The notes beneath the pieces were generated by a model. The model was given only the letters and a program-made list of their open reading frames with translations. It was not told the origin of the DNA and did not search any database. Source: Clostridia bacterium (GTDB lineage: Bacteria > Bacillota > Clostridia > Oscillospirales > Acutalibacteraceae). From it: DNA of 50,841 nt. Both the position numbers and the translations under genes were made by a program. Below, piece after piece: positions 27,701-35,094 of the stretch (position 1 is the first letter of the stretch; every line of letters starts with the position of its first letter). The stretch spans positions 1 through 50,841 of the forward strand of contig JAFQMC010000008.1 in NCBI GenBank assembly GCA_017421045.1, read 5' to 3'.

Positions 27701-29550
27701 TCACGGGTGGGGTCGGCAGGAGCTGTAGCACCCTCGCCGTACTCGACAGTCTGAGTTTTGAGCACTGTGCCGTCGTAGTCAACAAATTCTACAGTGTATG
27801 TGTTGATTGTGAAGTTAGCGGTTACTGTTAAATCTGCGCCATCCTTGAGGGGAGTGATTGTAACAGAAGTACCATTTGTGGACATAGTGTAGTCGGTGTT
27901 GAGAGTACCGCCTGTAACTGTCCAATTATTGAATGTGTAACCCGGATTTGCTGTTGCAGTAGAGGTTGCAGTTGCGGGATGGGTTACGGTATTTGCACCG
28001 GAGTTTGTAACTGTACCGCCATTGCCTGCAGCGAATCTTACTGTAGCAGTATTTGCACGGAAGTTAGCGGTTGCGGTGACGTCGCTATTAACGACGATAG
28101 AGAAAGACTGGTCATTCACTGAGCCACTCTGAGGAGTGTAGGTACCCTGAATGGTCCAACCTGTGAAGGTGTAACCGTCGTTGGGAATTGCAGTGAGGTT
28201 GATCATGCTTCCCTCGGGAACTTCCTGCTGGGTGGGAGAAACTGTACCTGCACCTGCGAGACCTACAACACCCCTAACGGTGTAGGTAGGAATCTGCTGG
28301 AAGCTTGCTACAGCTTCGGTATCCTCAGTGATGTTTGTAATGGTCAGGGGATTTGTAAGTCCCATATCGACACCATTTACTGTCCATCCTGTGAATACGT
28401 ATCTGTTAGCAGCATCTGCAGTAGCAGTGAAGGTTACTTCCCCACCGTGGTCAACCTTGGAAGCAGAAGCGGAAACTGTGCTGTTGCCTGAATCAGCGTT
28501 TTTGGAAACAGTGATGTCGTACTGATTAATCTCATATACAGCATTTACTGTGAGATCGCCTGTAACATTTGAGAAATCCTTATCCCAACGAACAAAGTGG
28601 TAACCCACTTTGTTGTCTTTGGGAGTGGGAGCAGTTGCTGAACCGCCATCCTGAACTGTTACTTCAGTCTCAGTACCGTCCCAATCAACGAAGGTAACGG
28701 TGTGCTCGGAAGGCTCTTTCTCAAAGCGAGCATAATATGTAGCCGCTGAGCCACTACAAACATAAGTGAGGGTTGTGGAACTTGTCTGAAGTGTTCCGCT
28801 TGAGTTATACCAACCCTTGAATGTGTAACCCGAGTTAGCAGTTGCCGTCATAGTTACAGTTGCAGTTCTTGCGGCAGATGCTGAAGTTGTACCAGTCGAA
28901 GAGGTAGAACCGGTATTACTGCTCATTTTGTAGGTGCTAATAGAAGTAGTACCTGCTGCGGAGTCGTTTGCATAGCTTGTACTACCCTTATCTGCAGACT
29001 GAACAGTTGCAGTCTGGGTAGTATTCAGACTAGAATAAGAGGAATGGTATGTTGTTGTAAGGGTAAAGTTATCAGTAGTGGATGTAGCACTTGAAGGGGA
29101 TGTAAGCAACTGAATACCATCGGTCATATTGCCTGAAAGAGCTTTAGCAGACGAGTTCTTATCTGCATATCCCAGACGATGAGAAACACTGTTGCCTTCT
29201 CCACCCCAAGTTGAGGAAGCATTAAAAACACCAATATGTGTAGCTCCTCCCCAAGTTGAGTTCATGTTGTAATACCAAAGGTCAGTGTTTGCTATCTTTG
29301 TCATCATATAACCCTGAGACCAAGAGCTGTGGCCAACCATAAGCTGAACACTGGACCATTTAGTCTTAGAGTTATCGTAGATGAATACGCATTTCAGGTC
29401 ATAGCCTGTTTCTGCGAGATCGACGTTTGCCTCAGTATCTGCAATGTCGAGCTGTGCTGCGGAAAGTCCGAGAGTTGTGGTGGACAGAAGCATCAGCAAT
29501 GTGAGAAGCAGAGTGAGGGAACGTCTCAGAATTGATTTAGTTTTGTTCAT
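21709..29550 (-). CDS. Giant secreted repeat protein (2,613 aa), InlB-B/FIVAR/CBM26-like
   Basis: AGGAGG precedes ATG by 8 bases. Signal peptide about 1-32. A module near 48-170 resembles carbohydrate-binding beta domains. InlB B-repeat / Listeria-Bacteroides-type repeats (GYTFKGWYNSSG, GYHFVRWDKDF, GYTFTGWTIQG, GYTFNGWDKTF, GYKFVGWFSANG) fall within about 235-720, 1290-1380 and 1985-2075. A FIVAR-like helical segment spans 968-1040. A CBM26-like starch-binding segment starts at about 1381 (NEANWAQPYVYHF, YPGQAMTY). The last third is Tyr/Asn/Asp-rich beta sequence. I see no dockerin, LPxTG, SLH or membrane anchor at the C-terminus. Likely an adhesin or surface-matrix protein binding glycans. 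It is 33 bases downstream of cotH, so one transcript is likely. Confidence 0.9.
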   Translation of the reverse strand: MNKTKSILRRSLTLLLTLLMLLSTTTLGLSAAQLDIADTEANVDLAETGYDLKCVFIYDNSKTKWSSVQLMVGHSSWSQGYMMTKIANTDLWYYNMNSTWGGATHIGVFNASSTWGGEGNSVSHRLGYADKNSSAKALSGNMTDGIQLLTSPSSATSTTDNFTLTTTYHSSYSSLNTTQTATVQSADKGSTSYANDSAAGTTSISTYKMSSNTGSTSSTGTTSASAARTATVTMTATANSGYTFKGWYNSSGTLQTSSTTLTYVCSGSAATYYARFEKEPSEHTVTFVDWDGTETEVTVQDGGSATAPTPKDNKVGYHFVRWDKDFSNVTGDLTVNAVYEINQYDITVSKNADSGNSTVSASASKVDHGGEVTFTATADAANRYVFTGWTVNGVDMGLTNPLTITNITEDTEAVASFQQIPTYTVRGVVGLAGAGTVSPTQQEVPEGSMINLTAIPNDGYTFTGWTIQGTYTPQSGSVNDQSFSIVVNSDVTATANFRANTATVRFAAGNGGTVTNSGANTVTHPATATSTATANPGYTFNNWTVTGGTLNTDYTMSTNGTSVTITPLKDGADLTVTANFTINTYTVEFVDYDGTVLKTQTVEYGEGATAPADPTREGYTFNGWDKTFANITANTTVNATYVANTYTVGVTYTDGGTAEASASSVTYPNTVTLTATPSNADYIFNGWAITGAYDIVEGTTSSSTFVIRPKANITAQAKFAEGQYLTIHTYSDMGYDYLYAWEKETSTSNAVDLNGAWPGTLQNDTTDFNGVTWKTSEQLELTPGYSYEVGAILGGGTSADTVIYVDFSAAGSNWGSGHYLSITASSNSGKNMNATDTSGAGSYVPQNDTWLGSGTLVSGSTYKWTIPSANLTALKNYGFTVWSVNESTYGQVWQVDVSHVAYSTTYNTYTIGSSNTRHGDRQSDCFTLTASSNTTHKTDDIILTDYLYEGDSWKGVSEVWITDTGAVTLRRELLDLITAATADYNGGTNSAGYTATSWSAFTSAYTAAKSASGSATSTQSAIDTAEANLRTAWDNLELQAYYTVTVTQTGADNLGTVTIDGTSVNAASQDVQVVQGKSASVMITAPAGYYIKSISGLINAENGNTYTGNATVNANGNIDIVYAEDPTVTVAENGGNGTVTINGSTSPVVVDYNTDAALSVTAPELYYIQSVTVNGTPVLTNTDETKTTYTYTIADVTADTTVQVSYAKQTTYNITVESYPATGTLYYNGVAIPTTGTVIEVVAGDNVTITAEPDDGYAVYYWIADSETKHRELTYTFSNIAADHTLDIEWEEIESVTVTATGKPASGGTGKVNGTNSVTVDQYTTVNLVATVTDSRYKFVNWTIEGSYYAADSSTRTDANFNIVATGNVTAVANFTQVYRRIYLRNEANWAQPYVYHFGGSEGDGYPGQAMTYDSALGFWYRDVPMDITGLKFNQGGDEGVQYDNLTVSDNLFTNLTDTTGYPTTYVEPGFYLQGKWNGNEYDGTSLIKFESNGDGTYSYTLTVNSTTDGYIYVNPCNENSRTYSASTAGNTSNPQTLSGPSTDYIAFANRNTVKVEIDTTNYQKAYDVTFTFNPTTGAFSWTKAENIPTISVNGSDGRMTNEADDDMNSPNGRVGDTYFDEDTVNRVSYHTYYDKAEVVAGDPVTFYTQVNKTGDSYDYYVAGWVVNGTEFVPATAMGNGLYSGSYAFTEDGSTLIPVYFHTNEWLAANGVETVTVYAVNNNDITNWDDYMSAYTWYKTSGVTLYEQFGKYTGQVMIPVAGLDGVYYTYIETTSPDGVAISGVTFNNHGDANGNGYDVSHEVDYSHIQTYDYYEFISLLGDGKQNITFVLKDTNDTYNSNRTSTTSINISGGNWDFVQYTDYSGLKTDIFGNDIEDIDSTLSDSNALYIVQAGDKNYSGVGNLDGQWYVDCYLYNATGNYLGKCYSYELHDEDSAIWGILDAYENQRAYISYEHVNGGRYDGEWYGDADVSVTINLAVNVALTENGGQDYTIDNTDPVNEADYGSGYINVSYQSVDVARGELVTLTATPKAGYKFVGWFSANGELFSTNTTYTVTAAIGTTYTAVFEALAEGYFYVNHYIYTGVGTAPQAEIPEAHGGSAVLYVGIENDTQGTTTTLLKGETAYLEATEGDVLYITIATDATGADTFYSWYIDAVDKNGLTTYEEVGVDTDDNLYNNGNTVVGRNDMVYFKFRYVVSDVFSMTLYSDLMPVSVNRKLVYKYNDRYGNIVSYVVPYVLTDQEIEGFAGNNNTPYAPAYISSPTEEWVNTVLYYAPYVEDYYKDATWIIDSASYDTTTFLLWATQRVTMYTVTSQIGENVNISQVPYNTVLNLDARDLDANATENGFWYSDENGNGAYDKSIDIILTYGPYYGYRVTKDMSINYIEVDKLDFNIMIDDPVYGREQETDANGNNKTDKIFVDYLTNILTPYFYDGTNFTPIYNGEVITENWNGNHVTLESLEAAGYEFHYGLILEQVGYFKVGDGAYETYEEALKAAQAEGYGTASSDAIIEMIAQRFVEDGTSKGWDDVNNKNNYYYAYGAESIDITNKNRLLITLSYTNNENNRSNFYNVYGYLAVKAPGSNTFTYYISNAQTLNIYTEGTTDAVVNDNTTFA

Positions 29551-29583
29551 TCGTTTAACCTCCTATATTAATAGTATAGGAAA

Positions 29584-32500
29584 TCAAAGTAGTGCAACGA
29601 GCTTTTTCTGAACAGCCGTTGCATCTTTGATAGTGACTCTGCCGTCACCGTCAACATCCGAGATGTCCATGCCGAGGTCATCGAAAGCTGTGATGCCTGC
29701 GATGTACTTCTGGATGAGGGTTGCGTCCTTAATATTGACGATGCCGTCGTCGTTAGCGTCGCCGATGTATCTGAGGTTTACTCTTGCGGAAACTTCTGCG
29801 AGCTTTTCAGCGTCGATTTCTGCGTCGTAAACCATGTGGAGAGCACTCTGTGTCCAGTTGCGCTCGTCCTCTGTCCAATCGGTCATGTTGATCATCTCAG
29901 CGCCTGCGTTGAGGTTGTCGATACCGAAGTAGTAGGAACCGCTTGCAGAAACTGTGAAATTATAGGTTGCGTCCATAGCATAACGAGAGGACTTGATCTG
30001 AATAGACATTGAGGGAGATGCCTTGGAAACAGTTACATCTGCTTTATACCAATAGTATGCTGCTGTCTGAGTAGCATTCTTGCAGATGTATGCATCTCTT
30101 ATCATTGCGTAGTCTGTCATATCTTCAAGAGTACCTGTGGTAGTAAGCAGAGGCTTGTAGCCCAGAGTACCTGTAGACTTGAAGTAGACAGTTACTTCAT
30201 AGGTCTCCTTAACAGTTGTAACAGAAACAGACTTTGTCTCTGAAGTTGCTGTATAGGAATCACCTGCAACTGTAGTAGTTGCTACAACGTAGAAAGACTT
30301 GGTTGTGCCGATGTCGCTATCAAGTGCATCAATGGTGTAAACACCTGTTGTGTTGGTAGCAAGTACGGAGTCGTCTGCTGCGTTATAGAAGGTATATGTA
30401 ACAGCCTGATTGGAAGTAGATGTAGCCTTCAGACTGATAATCATACCTGCCTCTACAGACTCGGGAGCTGTGAGAGATACACTAAACTCGAAAGCGGTAA
30501 CCTCGACATCGAAGATGTCGTATTGGGCTGTGAGAGTCTCACCGTCTACTGTTGCAGAAGCTAAGATGTAGTAAGACTTTGTTGTGTCAGCATCAGCCTT
30601 GGTAGTTGCAATTGTGAACTCACCGGTGGTGTTCTGAGCAACCTGTGTATCGCCTGAAGTGAAGAGTGTGTATGTGACAGTCTCGTCAACATTAGCACTT
30701 GCCTCAATAACGATTGAGTCGCCAACCATTACTTGCTCAGGAGCTGTTACATCAAGTTTGAGAGAAACACCCTCAACATTTACTGCTGCTGCATCAGAGA
30801 AATCAGAAATCTTAGCGGAAGTATTGGATGTAGCCTTAACTGTGTAATCAGATATACCCTTCTCATCTGCTGTGAAGGTATATGTGCTGTCGGTTGTGGT
30901 GGCAACCTGTGCACCGTCCTTGTAGATGGTGTAGGTGTAGTTACCGCCGGTTACGTTCTCGATTGTAAGAGTAACGGTATCCCCTATCTGATAGGAATCT
31001 GCATCTGCAGAAACTACAGGAGGCTGGATTACGTAGTTGACGTTATAGGGAGCTGTGCCGTGGCTTGAACCGTCTGTGCTGATGTACTTATCCATCCAGG
31101 TGAGACGGTCATATACCCAGTCGCTGAGCCATACGGTAGCGGCTTCGTGTGTGTCACCTGTATCGGTAGAACCCCAGTTATTGACAATAAAGGGGTCGCT
31201 TGCGATGAGTCCCCACTTGGTTTCGTCCATAGCTGTGGAAGCTTTGACCAGGTTGTAGTACTCAGCGATTTTGCCACCAAGAGTAGCAGCTGATGAAACA
31301 GAACTGCTTGGAGCTGTGTAGGTCATTGCTGTGTTGTAGAATATCTCATCCCACTCAGCAGTAACTACGCTCCAGAATGCATCGTTCTGACAGAGAGCTG
31401 CCTGAGCATTGAGAGTAGAAGCGGCGTAGATGTTCTTAGAGTTGAGATACCATCCGCCGTAATTAGAGGGATTAGCATCTACATTACCATAGAAGTCACT
31501 GCCGGAGTTAACTCGATCGGTGTAGGTTTTTTCATACTGACCGAGAGTCCAGTCATAGTCCCATGCACAACCTGCCTGGAGTCTGCCCTCGTGGTAGAAT
31601 ACATAGAAGGAAGTTGCACCGCCGTCCAGGTTCTTTGTGAGTTCCTGAATAAGGTACATACGGGCGAAGGACTCAACGTCGATGACTTCTGAAAGCTCCT
31701 CGTAGGTAGCTGTCTCGTCATACATCAGAGCCTCGGCTGTGTTCCACTTGTTCATGATGAACTGAATCTCATTCCTTGTAGCGAACTCGGGGTACTTACA
31801 GACTATCTGCTGACCCTCGTTGGAGATAAAGCCTGAGATTTCGTCATCAAAACGCTCGTTGAGCTCAAACTCCAGAAGGAAGCCGGAGTCGGCATACTCG
31901 GAAGGATCAGGCTCTTCGAGGTTGGAGATGTACTTGTAGAAGCCCTTTGTGGATGTATCGTTGATTGAGCTACCACCGCCGTATGCACGAGTCATGAGAG
32001 AATCGTCATCATAGAGTGCGAAGTTGTCACCGAAAGGACCCAAATCCTCATCTACAGTACCGAGAAGCTCGTTGATTTCGTCAAGGTTTACGATGTCAAC
32101 AAGGGGATCGCCTATCTCAACCTTATCGGTGAGAAGGTAGGAACCGATGTACTTACCGTTGTTGTAAAGATCGATAGGCTCGAACTTTGCGGTAAAGTCA
32201 ACGCCGATTTCTGCTGCCAGGTCGTAAACCAGCATATTTCTCATACGTGCTTCGTCAGCGTTGTAGGAAACGAGGCAGTATTTCTTGCTCTTGGAGCTGT
32301 CATCAAGGAGCTTAGCTTTCTTATCAAGAGTGATGTTGAAAGCGTACTTACCGATAATCTTATGGGATGCTTCCCAGGAGGAGTTACCGCGACCCTTGAT
32401 TTTCTTGAGGACTGTGTCAGAGTTCTTCTGTGTACCATCGGGGCTGATTACCATAATGGAACCCTTGGTCTCGAAGTCATCCTTATGCTCATAGCCCTGA

Positions 32501-33354
32501 TATGTACCCTGAGGTACATCTATATTTGTGGTAGTGTAGATTGTGCTGACGTTGCTGGACTTGTATAATTTCAGACTACCGGAAAAATCGCCGCCCAAAT
32601 TGTATGTACCGGATGTATTAAAGAGATAGGTTGAACCGGTTGCTGCAATGTTTGCACCGCCGATAGTAAGGGAAGAATCCTCAGAAACAAAGAATGTGAG
32701 AGTAGCTTTGTTTGCAGAATCCACGGTTACGTGAGAAGGAAGATACAGTCTGTAGGTGCTGCCTTCCTTGTCAGGGAAAATCTGGTCAAGTGTAGTTGTT
32801 AAATCACCATCAAGGTCTACCCAGAATTCACCGGTAGTTGTTGAGCTGCCGCCACCGTTATAAACGGAACCTGTGTAGGTTGTGCCGCCAACAACTAAGT
32901 TAGTGTAGCAGTTATTGGTTGCATCCAGAGGAATATCACCTGTCTGGTTCTGTTCGACCCAAGGATCAGTGGTACTGTGGCTACGAGTGAAGATTACATG
33001 GGTATATGTACCTGCTGTAGTAACCTTTGCACCATAGATAGCACCTACTGCGTTCTCTGTACCCTCGATAAGCTCAAACTTAACATCAATTGCTACGTTT
33101 GTTGATGAATTCCAGAGGTGCATCCATTCAGTAACATCCGAATGGAACCAGTTTGCACTCCAACCGGAGGGTGTGAAGTTCTTGACATAAATGTAGTCGC
33201 CTGCTGCAAATGTACGGGAAGCACCTACGGTCTCAACTTCAACCTCTGCTGAAGATGCAGAAGTGATGCCGACTACGCAAAGTGAAACGATCATCATCAG
33301 CGCCAGCGCCAACGAGAGAATTCTCTTTGCGAAGCCATGCGTAAGAGTTTTCAT
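29584..33354 (-). CDS. Secreted CotH-kinase domain protein with dockerin (1,256 aa)
   Basis: Signal peptide about 1-36. An N-terminal beta region (47-280) includes CBM26-like YIYVKNFTPSGW. The CotH protein-kinase-like domain covers about 290-640, with LKKIKGRGNSSW (nucleotide-binding Lys/Arg region), SYLLTDKVEI and the metal motif AGCAWDYDWTLG (D599, D601). Three Ig-like beta repeats span about 780-1045 (LDVTAPEQVMVGDSI, SLTAPESVEAGMI), and a dockerin 1195-1256 has two full Ca loops (GDANDDGIVNIKDA, SDVDGDGRVTIKDA). CotH kinases phosphorylate secreted or coat proteins; dockerin-bearing CotH proteins are known near ruminococcal scaffoldin loci. Substrate unknown. AGGAGG precedes the ATG. A structured leader lies upstream. 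Confidence 0.92.
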   Translation of the reverse strand: MKTLTHGFAKRILSLALALMMIVSLCVVGITSASSAEVEVETVGASRTFAAGDYIYVKNFTPSGWSANWFHSDVTEWMHLWNSSTNVAIDVKFELIEGTENAVGAIYGAKVTTAGTYTHVIFTRSHSTTDPWVEQNQTGDIPLDATNNCYTNLVVGGTTYTGSVYNGGGSSTTTGEFWVDLDGDLTTTLDQIFPDKEGSTYRLYLPSHVTVDSANKATLTFFVSEDSSLTIGGANIAATGSTYLFNTSGTYNLGGDFSGSLKLYKSSNVSTIYTTTNIDVPQGTYQGYEHKDDFETKGSIMVISPDGTQKNSDTVLKKIKGRGNSSWEASHKIIGKYAFNITLDKKAKLLDDSSKSKKYCLVSYNADEARMRNMLVYDLAAEIGVDFTAKFEPIDLYNNGKYIGSYLLTDKVEIGDPLVDIVNLDEINELLGTVDEDLGPFGDNFALYDDDSLMTRAYGGGSSINDTSTKGFYKYISNLEEPDPSEYADSGFLLEFELNERFDDEISGFISNEGQQIVCKYPEFATRNEIQFIMNKWNTAEALMYDETATYEELSEVIDVESFARMYLIQELTKNLDGGATSFYVFYHEGRLQAGCAWDYDWTLGQYEKTYTDRVNSGSDFYGNVDANPSNYGGWYLNSKNIYAASTLNAQAALCQNDAFWSVVTAEWDEIFYNTAMTYTAPSSSVSSAATLGGKIAEYYNLVKASTAMDETKWGLIASDPFIVNNWGSTDTGDTHEAATVWLSDWVYDRLTWMDKYISTDGSSHGTAPYNVNYVIQPPVVSADADSYQIGDTVTLTIENVTGGNYTYTIYKDGAQVATTTDSTYTFTADEKGISDYTVKATSNTSAKISDFSDAAAVNVEGVSLKLDVTAPEQVMVGDSIVIEASANVDETVTYTLFTSGDTQVAQNTTGEFTIATTKADADTTKSYYILASATVDGETLTAQYDIFDVEVTAFEFSVSLTAPESVEAGMIISLKATSTSNQAVTYTFYNAADDSVLATNTTGVYTIDALDSDIGTTKSFYVVATTTVAGDSYTATSETKSVSVTTVKETYEVTVYFKSTGTLGYKPLLTTTGTLEDMTDYAMIRDAYICKNATQTAAYYWYKADVTVSKASPSMSIQIKSSRYAMDATYNFTVSASGSYYFGIDNLNAGAEMINMTDWTEDERNWTQSALHMVYDAEIDAEKLAEVSARVNLRYIGDANDDGIVNIKDATLIQKYIAGITAFDDLGMDISDVDGDGRVTIKDATAVQKKLVALL

Positions 33355-33437
33355 AAATTAACCTCCTAATTTACAAATTTGCATTGAATGATGGATTGTA
33401 AAGCCGATTAGCGAAACAGAGTCTGACCACCACTGCT
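33355..33437 (-). other. cotH leader, proximal part
   Basis: Between the structured element and the start codon there is the AGGAGG ribosome site and no coding frame with a ribosome site. The remaining part of the gap, 33571-33785, is AT-rich and shows no gene. Confidence 0.4.
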
Positions 33438-33504
33438 GCTGTGTGTTATCAAATGCCGAGAAATCAGCATATTGCTGAAAAATCAGCAGCTGATAACGCA
33501 CAGC
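33438..33504 (-). ncRNA. Candidate structured 5' leader RNA of cotH operon
   Basis: Two 14-base arms (33438-33451 and 33491-33504) pair with one G-U. Inside, TCAGCA/TGCTGA (33464-33469 with 33473-33478) forms a hairpin, and a second TCAGCA (33483-33488) competes for the same TGCTGA. CTGCTG at the outer edge can also pair with CAGCAG. There is no T-run, so it is not a simple terminator. It lies 84-150 bases upstream of the cotH ATG and downstream of a plausible promoter. I recognise no known riboswitch class. It could instead be a DNA palindrome bound by a protein. Confidence 0.5.
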
Positions 33505-33540
33505 ATGTGCCAAAAGGGTATACTACCCCACCAATAATTA

Positions 33541-33570
33541 CTTATATATTATATTACATATATATGGCAA
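33541..33570 (-). promoter_or_regulatory. Candidate cotH operon promoter
   Basis: On the minus strand: TTGCCA, 18-base spacer, TATAAG, in a very AT-rich tract with other possible -10 boxes. It would give a leader of about 180 bases. Confidence 0.45.
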
Positions 33571-33784
33571 AAAGCAACATCAAAAGGGGAATTTTCTCAA
33601 AACTGTGATATTGAATCAAAAACACACCTTATTTTTGGCATTTTGCATAAATTATTTTTAGGTTTAAGAATATTATGTCGAATACTCTGATTTTAAATCC
33701 ATTTTGTGGTAATATATCTCAAGATTTTTGATGAACTTATACGTAAATATTCGCTATCTTTTCTAACTCAAAACAATAGATTTC

Positions 33785-33824
33785 AGAACAAAAAAATACC
33801 CACCGAGGAATCCTCGATGGGTAT
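33785..33824 (-). terminator. Terminator of rpsF-ssb-rpsR
   Basis: ATACCCATCGAGGA and TCCTCGGTGGGTAT (minus strand) form a stem of about 14 pairs with one wobble, followed by TTTTTTTG, just after the rpsR stop. Confidence 0.92.
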
Positions 33825-33839
33825 AAGAATCAGATGTTA

Positions 33840-34073
33840 TCAGTCTGCAGAATAAGGAAGCAGAGCAAGATAGCGAGCACGCTTGATAGCTACTGTGAGC
33901 TCTCTCTGGTGTGCTGCGCAGGTACCGGTTACACGTCTGGGGAGAATCTTAGCTCTCTCGGACATATAACGACGAAGACGGTTGATGTCTTTGTAGTCGA
34001 TCTTCTCTACCTTGTCTACGCAAAATGCGCAAACCTTTCTGCGGGACTTTCTGTGCATGGGTCTTTCTGCCAT
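33840..34073 (-). CDS. rpsR: Ribosomal protein bS18
   Basis: 77 residues. KVCAFC and the core [21 protein letters not shown] followed by [27 protein letters not shown] are diagnostic of S18. It assembles with S6 on the 16S central domain. GGAGA precedes the ATG. The cysteines (CAFC plus a later GTCAAH) indicate a zinc-binding (C+) paralogue type, common in anaerobes. It is third gene in the rpsF-ssb-rpsR operon. Confidence 0.98.
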   Translation of the reverse strand: MAERPMHRKSRRKVCAFCVDKVEKIDYKDINRLRRYMSERAKILPRRVTGTCAAHQRELTVAIKRARYLALLPYSAD

Positions 34074-34111
34074 GATGTAAGTCTCCTTTCGAAATATTAG
34101 TGGTTAAACAA

Positions 34112-34564
34112 TCAGAAGGGCAGGTCGTCGTCTGCGGGCATCTCCTCAAAATCTGAGGGTGCGCCGTTAGAAAATGCGGGAGCCTCTGCTGCATATGCAG
34201 GATGAGCAGGAGACGCAGGCTGCTGTGAGTAACCTGAATTGTCTCTTCTCTCTCCTGTGAAAGAAGCATTGTCAGCCACAACCTCTACAACGTAGCGGTT
34301 GGTGCCGTCCTTTGCCTGATAGGTGCGGCTCTGAAGCTGACCGTCGATTGCGATTAGAGAGCCCTTTCTGAAATGTCTGCATACAAAATCTGCGGTGTAA
34401 CGCCATGCAACGATATCAAAGAAATCCGCCTGACGCTCCTCGCCTGCCTTGACATAACTGCGGTCAACAGCGATACGGAAAGTAGTCACGTTGATACCGG
34501 ACTGTGTTGTCTTCAGCTCAGGGTCAGAAACAAGTCTGCCCATTAATACTACTCTGTTAATCAT
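34112..34564 (-). CDS. ssb: Single-stranded DNA-binding protein
   Basis: 150 residues. The OB fold is N-terminal (MINRVVLMGRLVSDPELKTT, FRIAVDR, ADFFDIVAWRYTADFV), with a flexible Gln/Ala/Pro-rich tail and the acidic C-terminal tip DDDLPF that recruits replication and repair proteins. It lies between rpsF and rpsR, as is usual in Firmicutes. Confidence 0.98.
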   Translation of the reverse strand: MINRVVLMGRLVSDPELKTTQSGINVTTFRIAVDRSYVKAGEERQADFFDIVAWRYTADFVCRHFRKGSLIAIDGQLQSRTYQAKDGTNRYVVEVVADNASFTGERRDNSGYSQQPASPAHPAYAAEAPAFSNGAPSDFEEMPADDDLPF

Positions 34565-34612
34565 AAATACTCGTCCTTTCGTTAGGCATCACAAGGATGC
34601 GGTTCACATTGA

Positions 34613-34906
34613 TTATTCGTCCTTTTTGATGATGATAGATCTGAGCACGCCGTCAGTGATCTTGTAGATACGGTCAAGCTCAGCAGGGAACTCAGCCTCG
34701 GACTCAAAGTTAATGAGTACGTAGTAGCCTTCGCTCTCCTTGTTGATGAGGTATGCGAGCTTTCTCTTGCCCCACTCATCAATGCTCTGCAGTGTTGCGT
34801 TCTTCTCGATAAGAGCCTTGAACTTCTCAACGAGAGCCTGAACAGCCTCATCGCCGTTCTTAACGGAGAGAACCATAACGGTCTCGTAGTTTGCCTTAAC
34901 TGCCAC
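34613..34906 (-). CDS. rpsF: Ribosomal protein bS6
   Basis: 97 residues starting at GTG, 8 bases after AAAGGAGG; the longer upstream reading is leader sequence. Core features are NYETVMVLS at the N-terminus, then IDEWGKRKLAYLINKESEGYYVLINFES and the final LRSIIIKKDE. It pairs with S18 in the 30S platform. First gene of the operon, behind a structured leader. Confidence 0.97.
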   Translation of the reverse strand: MAVKANYETVMVLSVKNGDEAVQALVEKFKALIEKNATLQSIDEWGKRKLAYLINKESEGYYVLINFESEAEFPAELDRIYKITDGVLRSIIIKKDE

Positions 34907-34999
34907 TATTTGCACCTCCTTTTGGACTATTGGCGCCGAAACTGCGAAACGAAATCGCCTTGGCGCAAGGATGTACGCAGCTGACCGCTGCGCAGGCTT
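34907..34999 (-). promoter_or_regulatory. Candidate S6:S18 autoregulatory leader
   Basis: The leader contains a hairpin (GCAGC GGTCA GCTGC inside GTAC/GTAC). Next comes an imperfect stem TTGCGCC / GGCGCCAA that encloses GCGATTTCGTTTCGC. Bacterial rpsF leaders bind the S6:S18 complex at a stem mimicking its 16S site. I cannot confirm the consensus CCG placement by eye. Confidence 0.4.
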
Positions 35000-35002
35000 T
35001 GT

Positions 35003-35049
35003 ACAAAACAAAAGCCTGTTATGCGCATACTTACACACATAACAGGCTT
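35003..35049 (-). terminator. yitT terminator overlapping the rpsF transcription start region
   Basis: AAGCCTGTTATG and CATAACAGGCTT give a perfect 12-pair stem with a 14-base loop, followed by TTGTTTTG on the minus strand. Its upstream arm begins immediately after the -10 box of the rpsF promoter. Confidence 0.8.
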
Positions 35050-35077
35050 ATTATATCATGATATTTGAGTTTGTCAA
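35050..35077 (-). promoter_or_regulatory. rpsF operon promoter (near-consensus)
   Basis: On the minus strand: TTGACA, 16-base spacer, TGATATAAT (extended -10). Very strong by sequence. Confidence 0.88.
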
Positions 35078-35094
35078 GATTTTTCCGGTGAAAT

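Noticed and set aside
29584-33354. True spore-coat CotH
   Set aside because: The kinase domain matches, but a signal peptide, Ig-like repeats and a dockerin indicate a secreted scaffold-bound protein.
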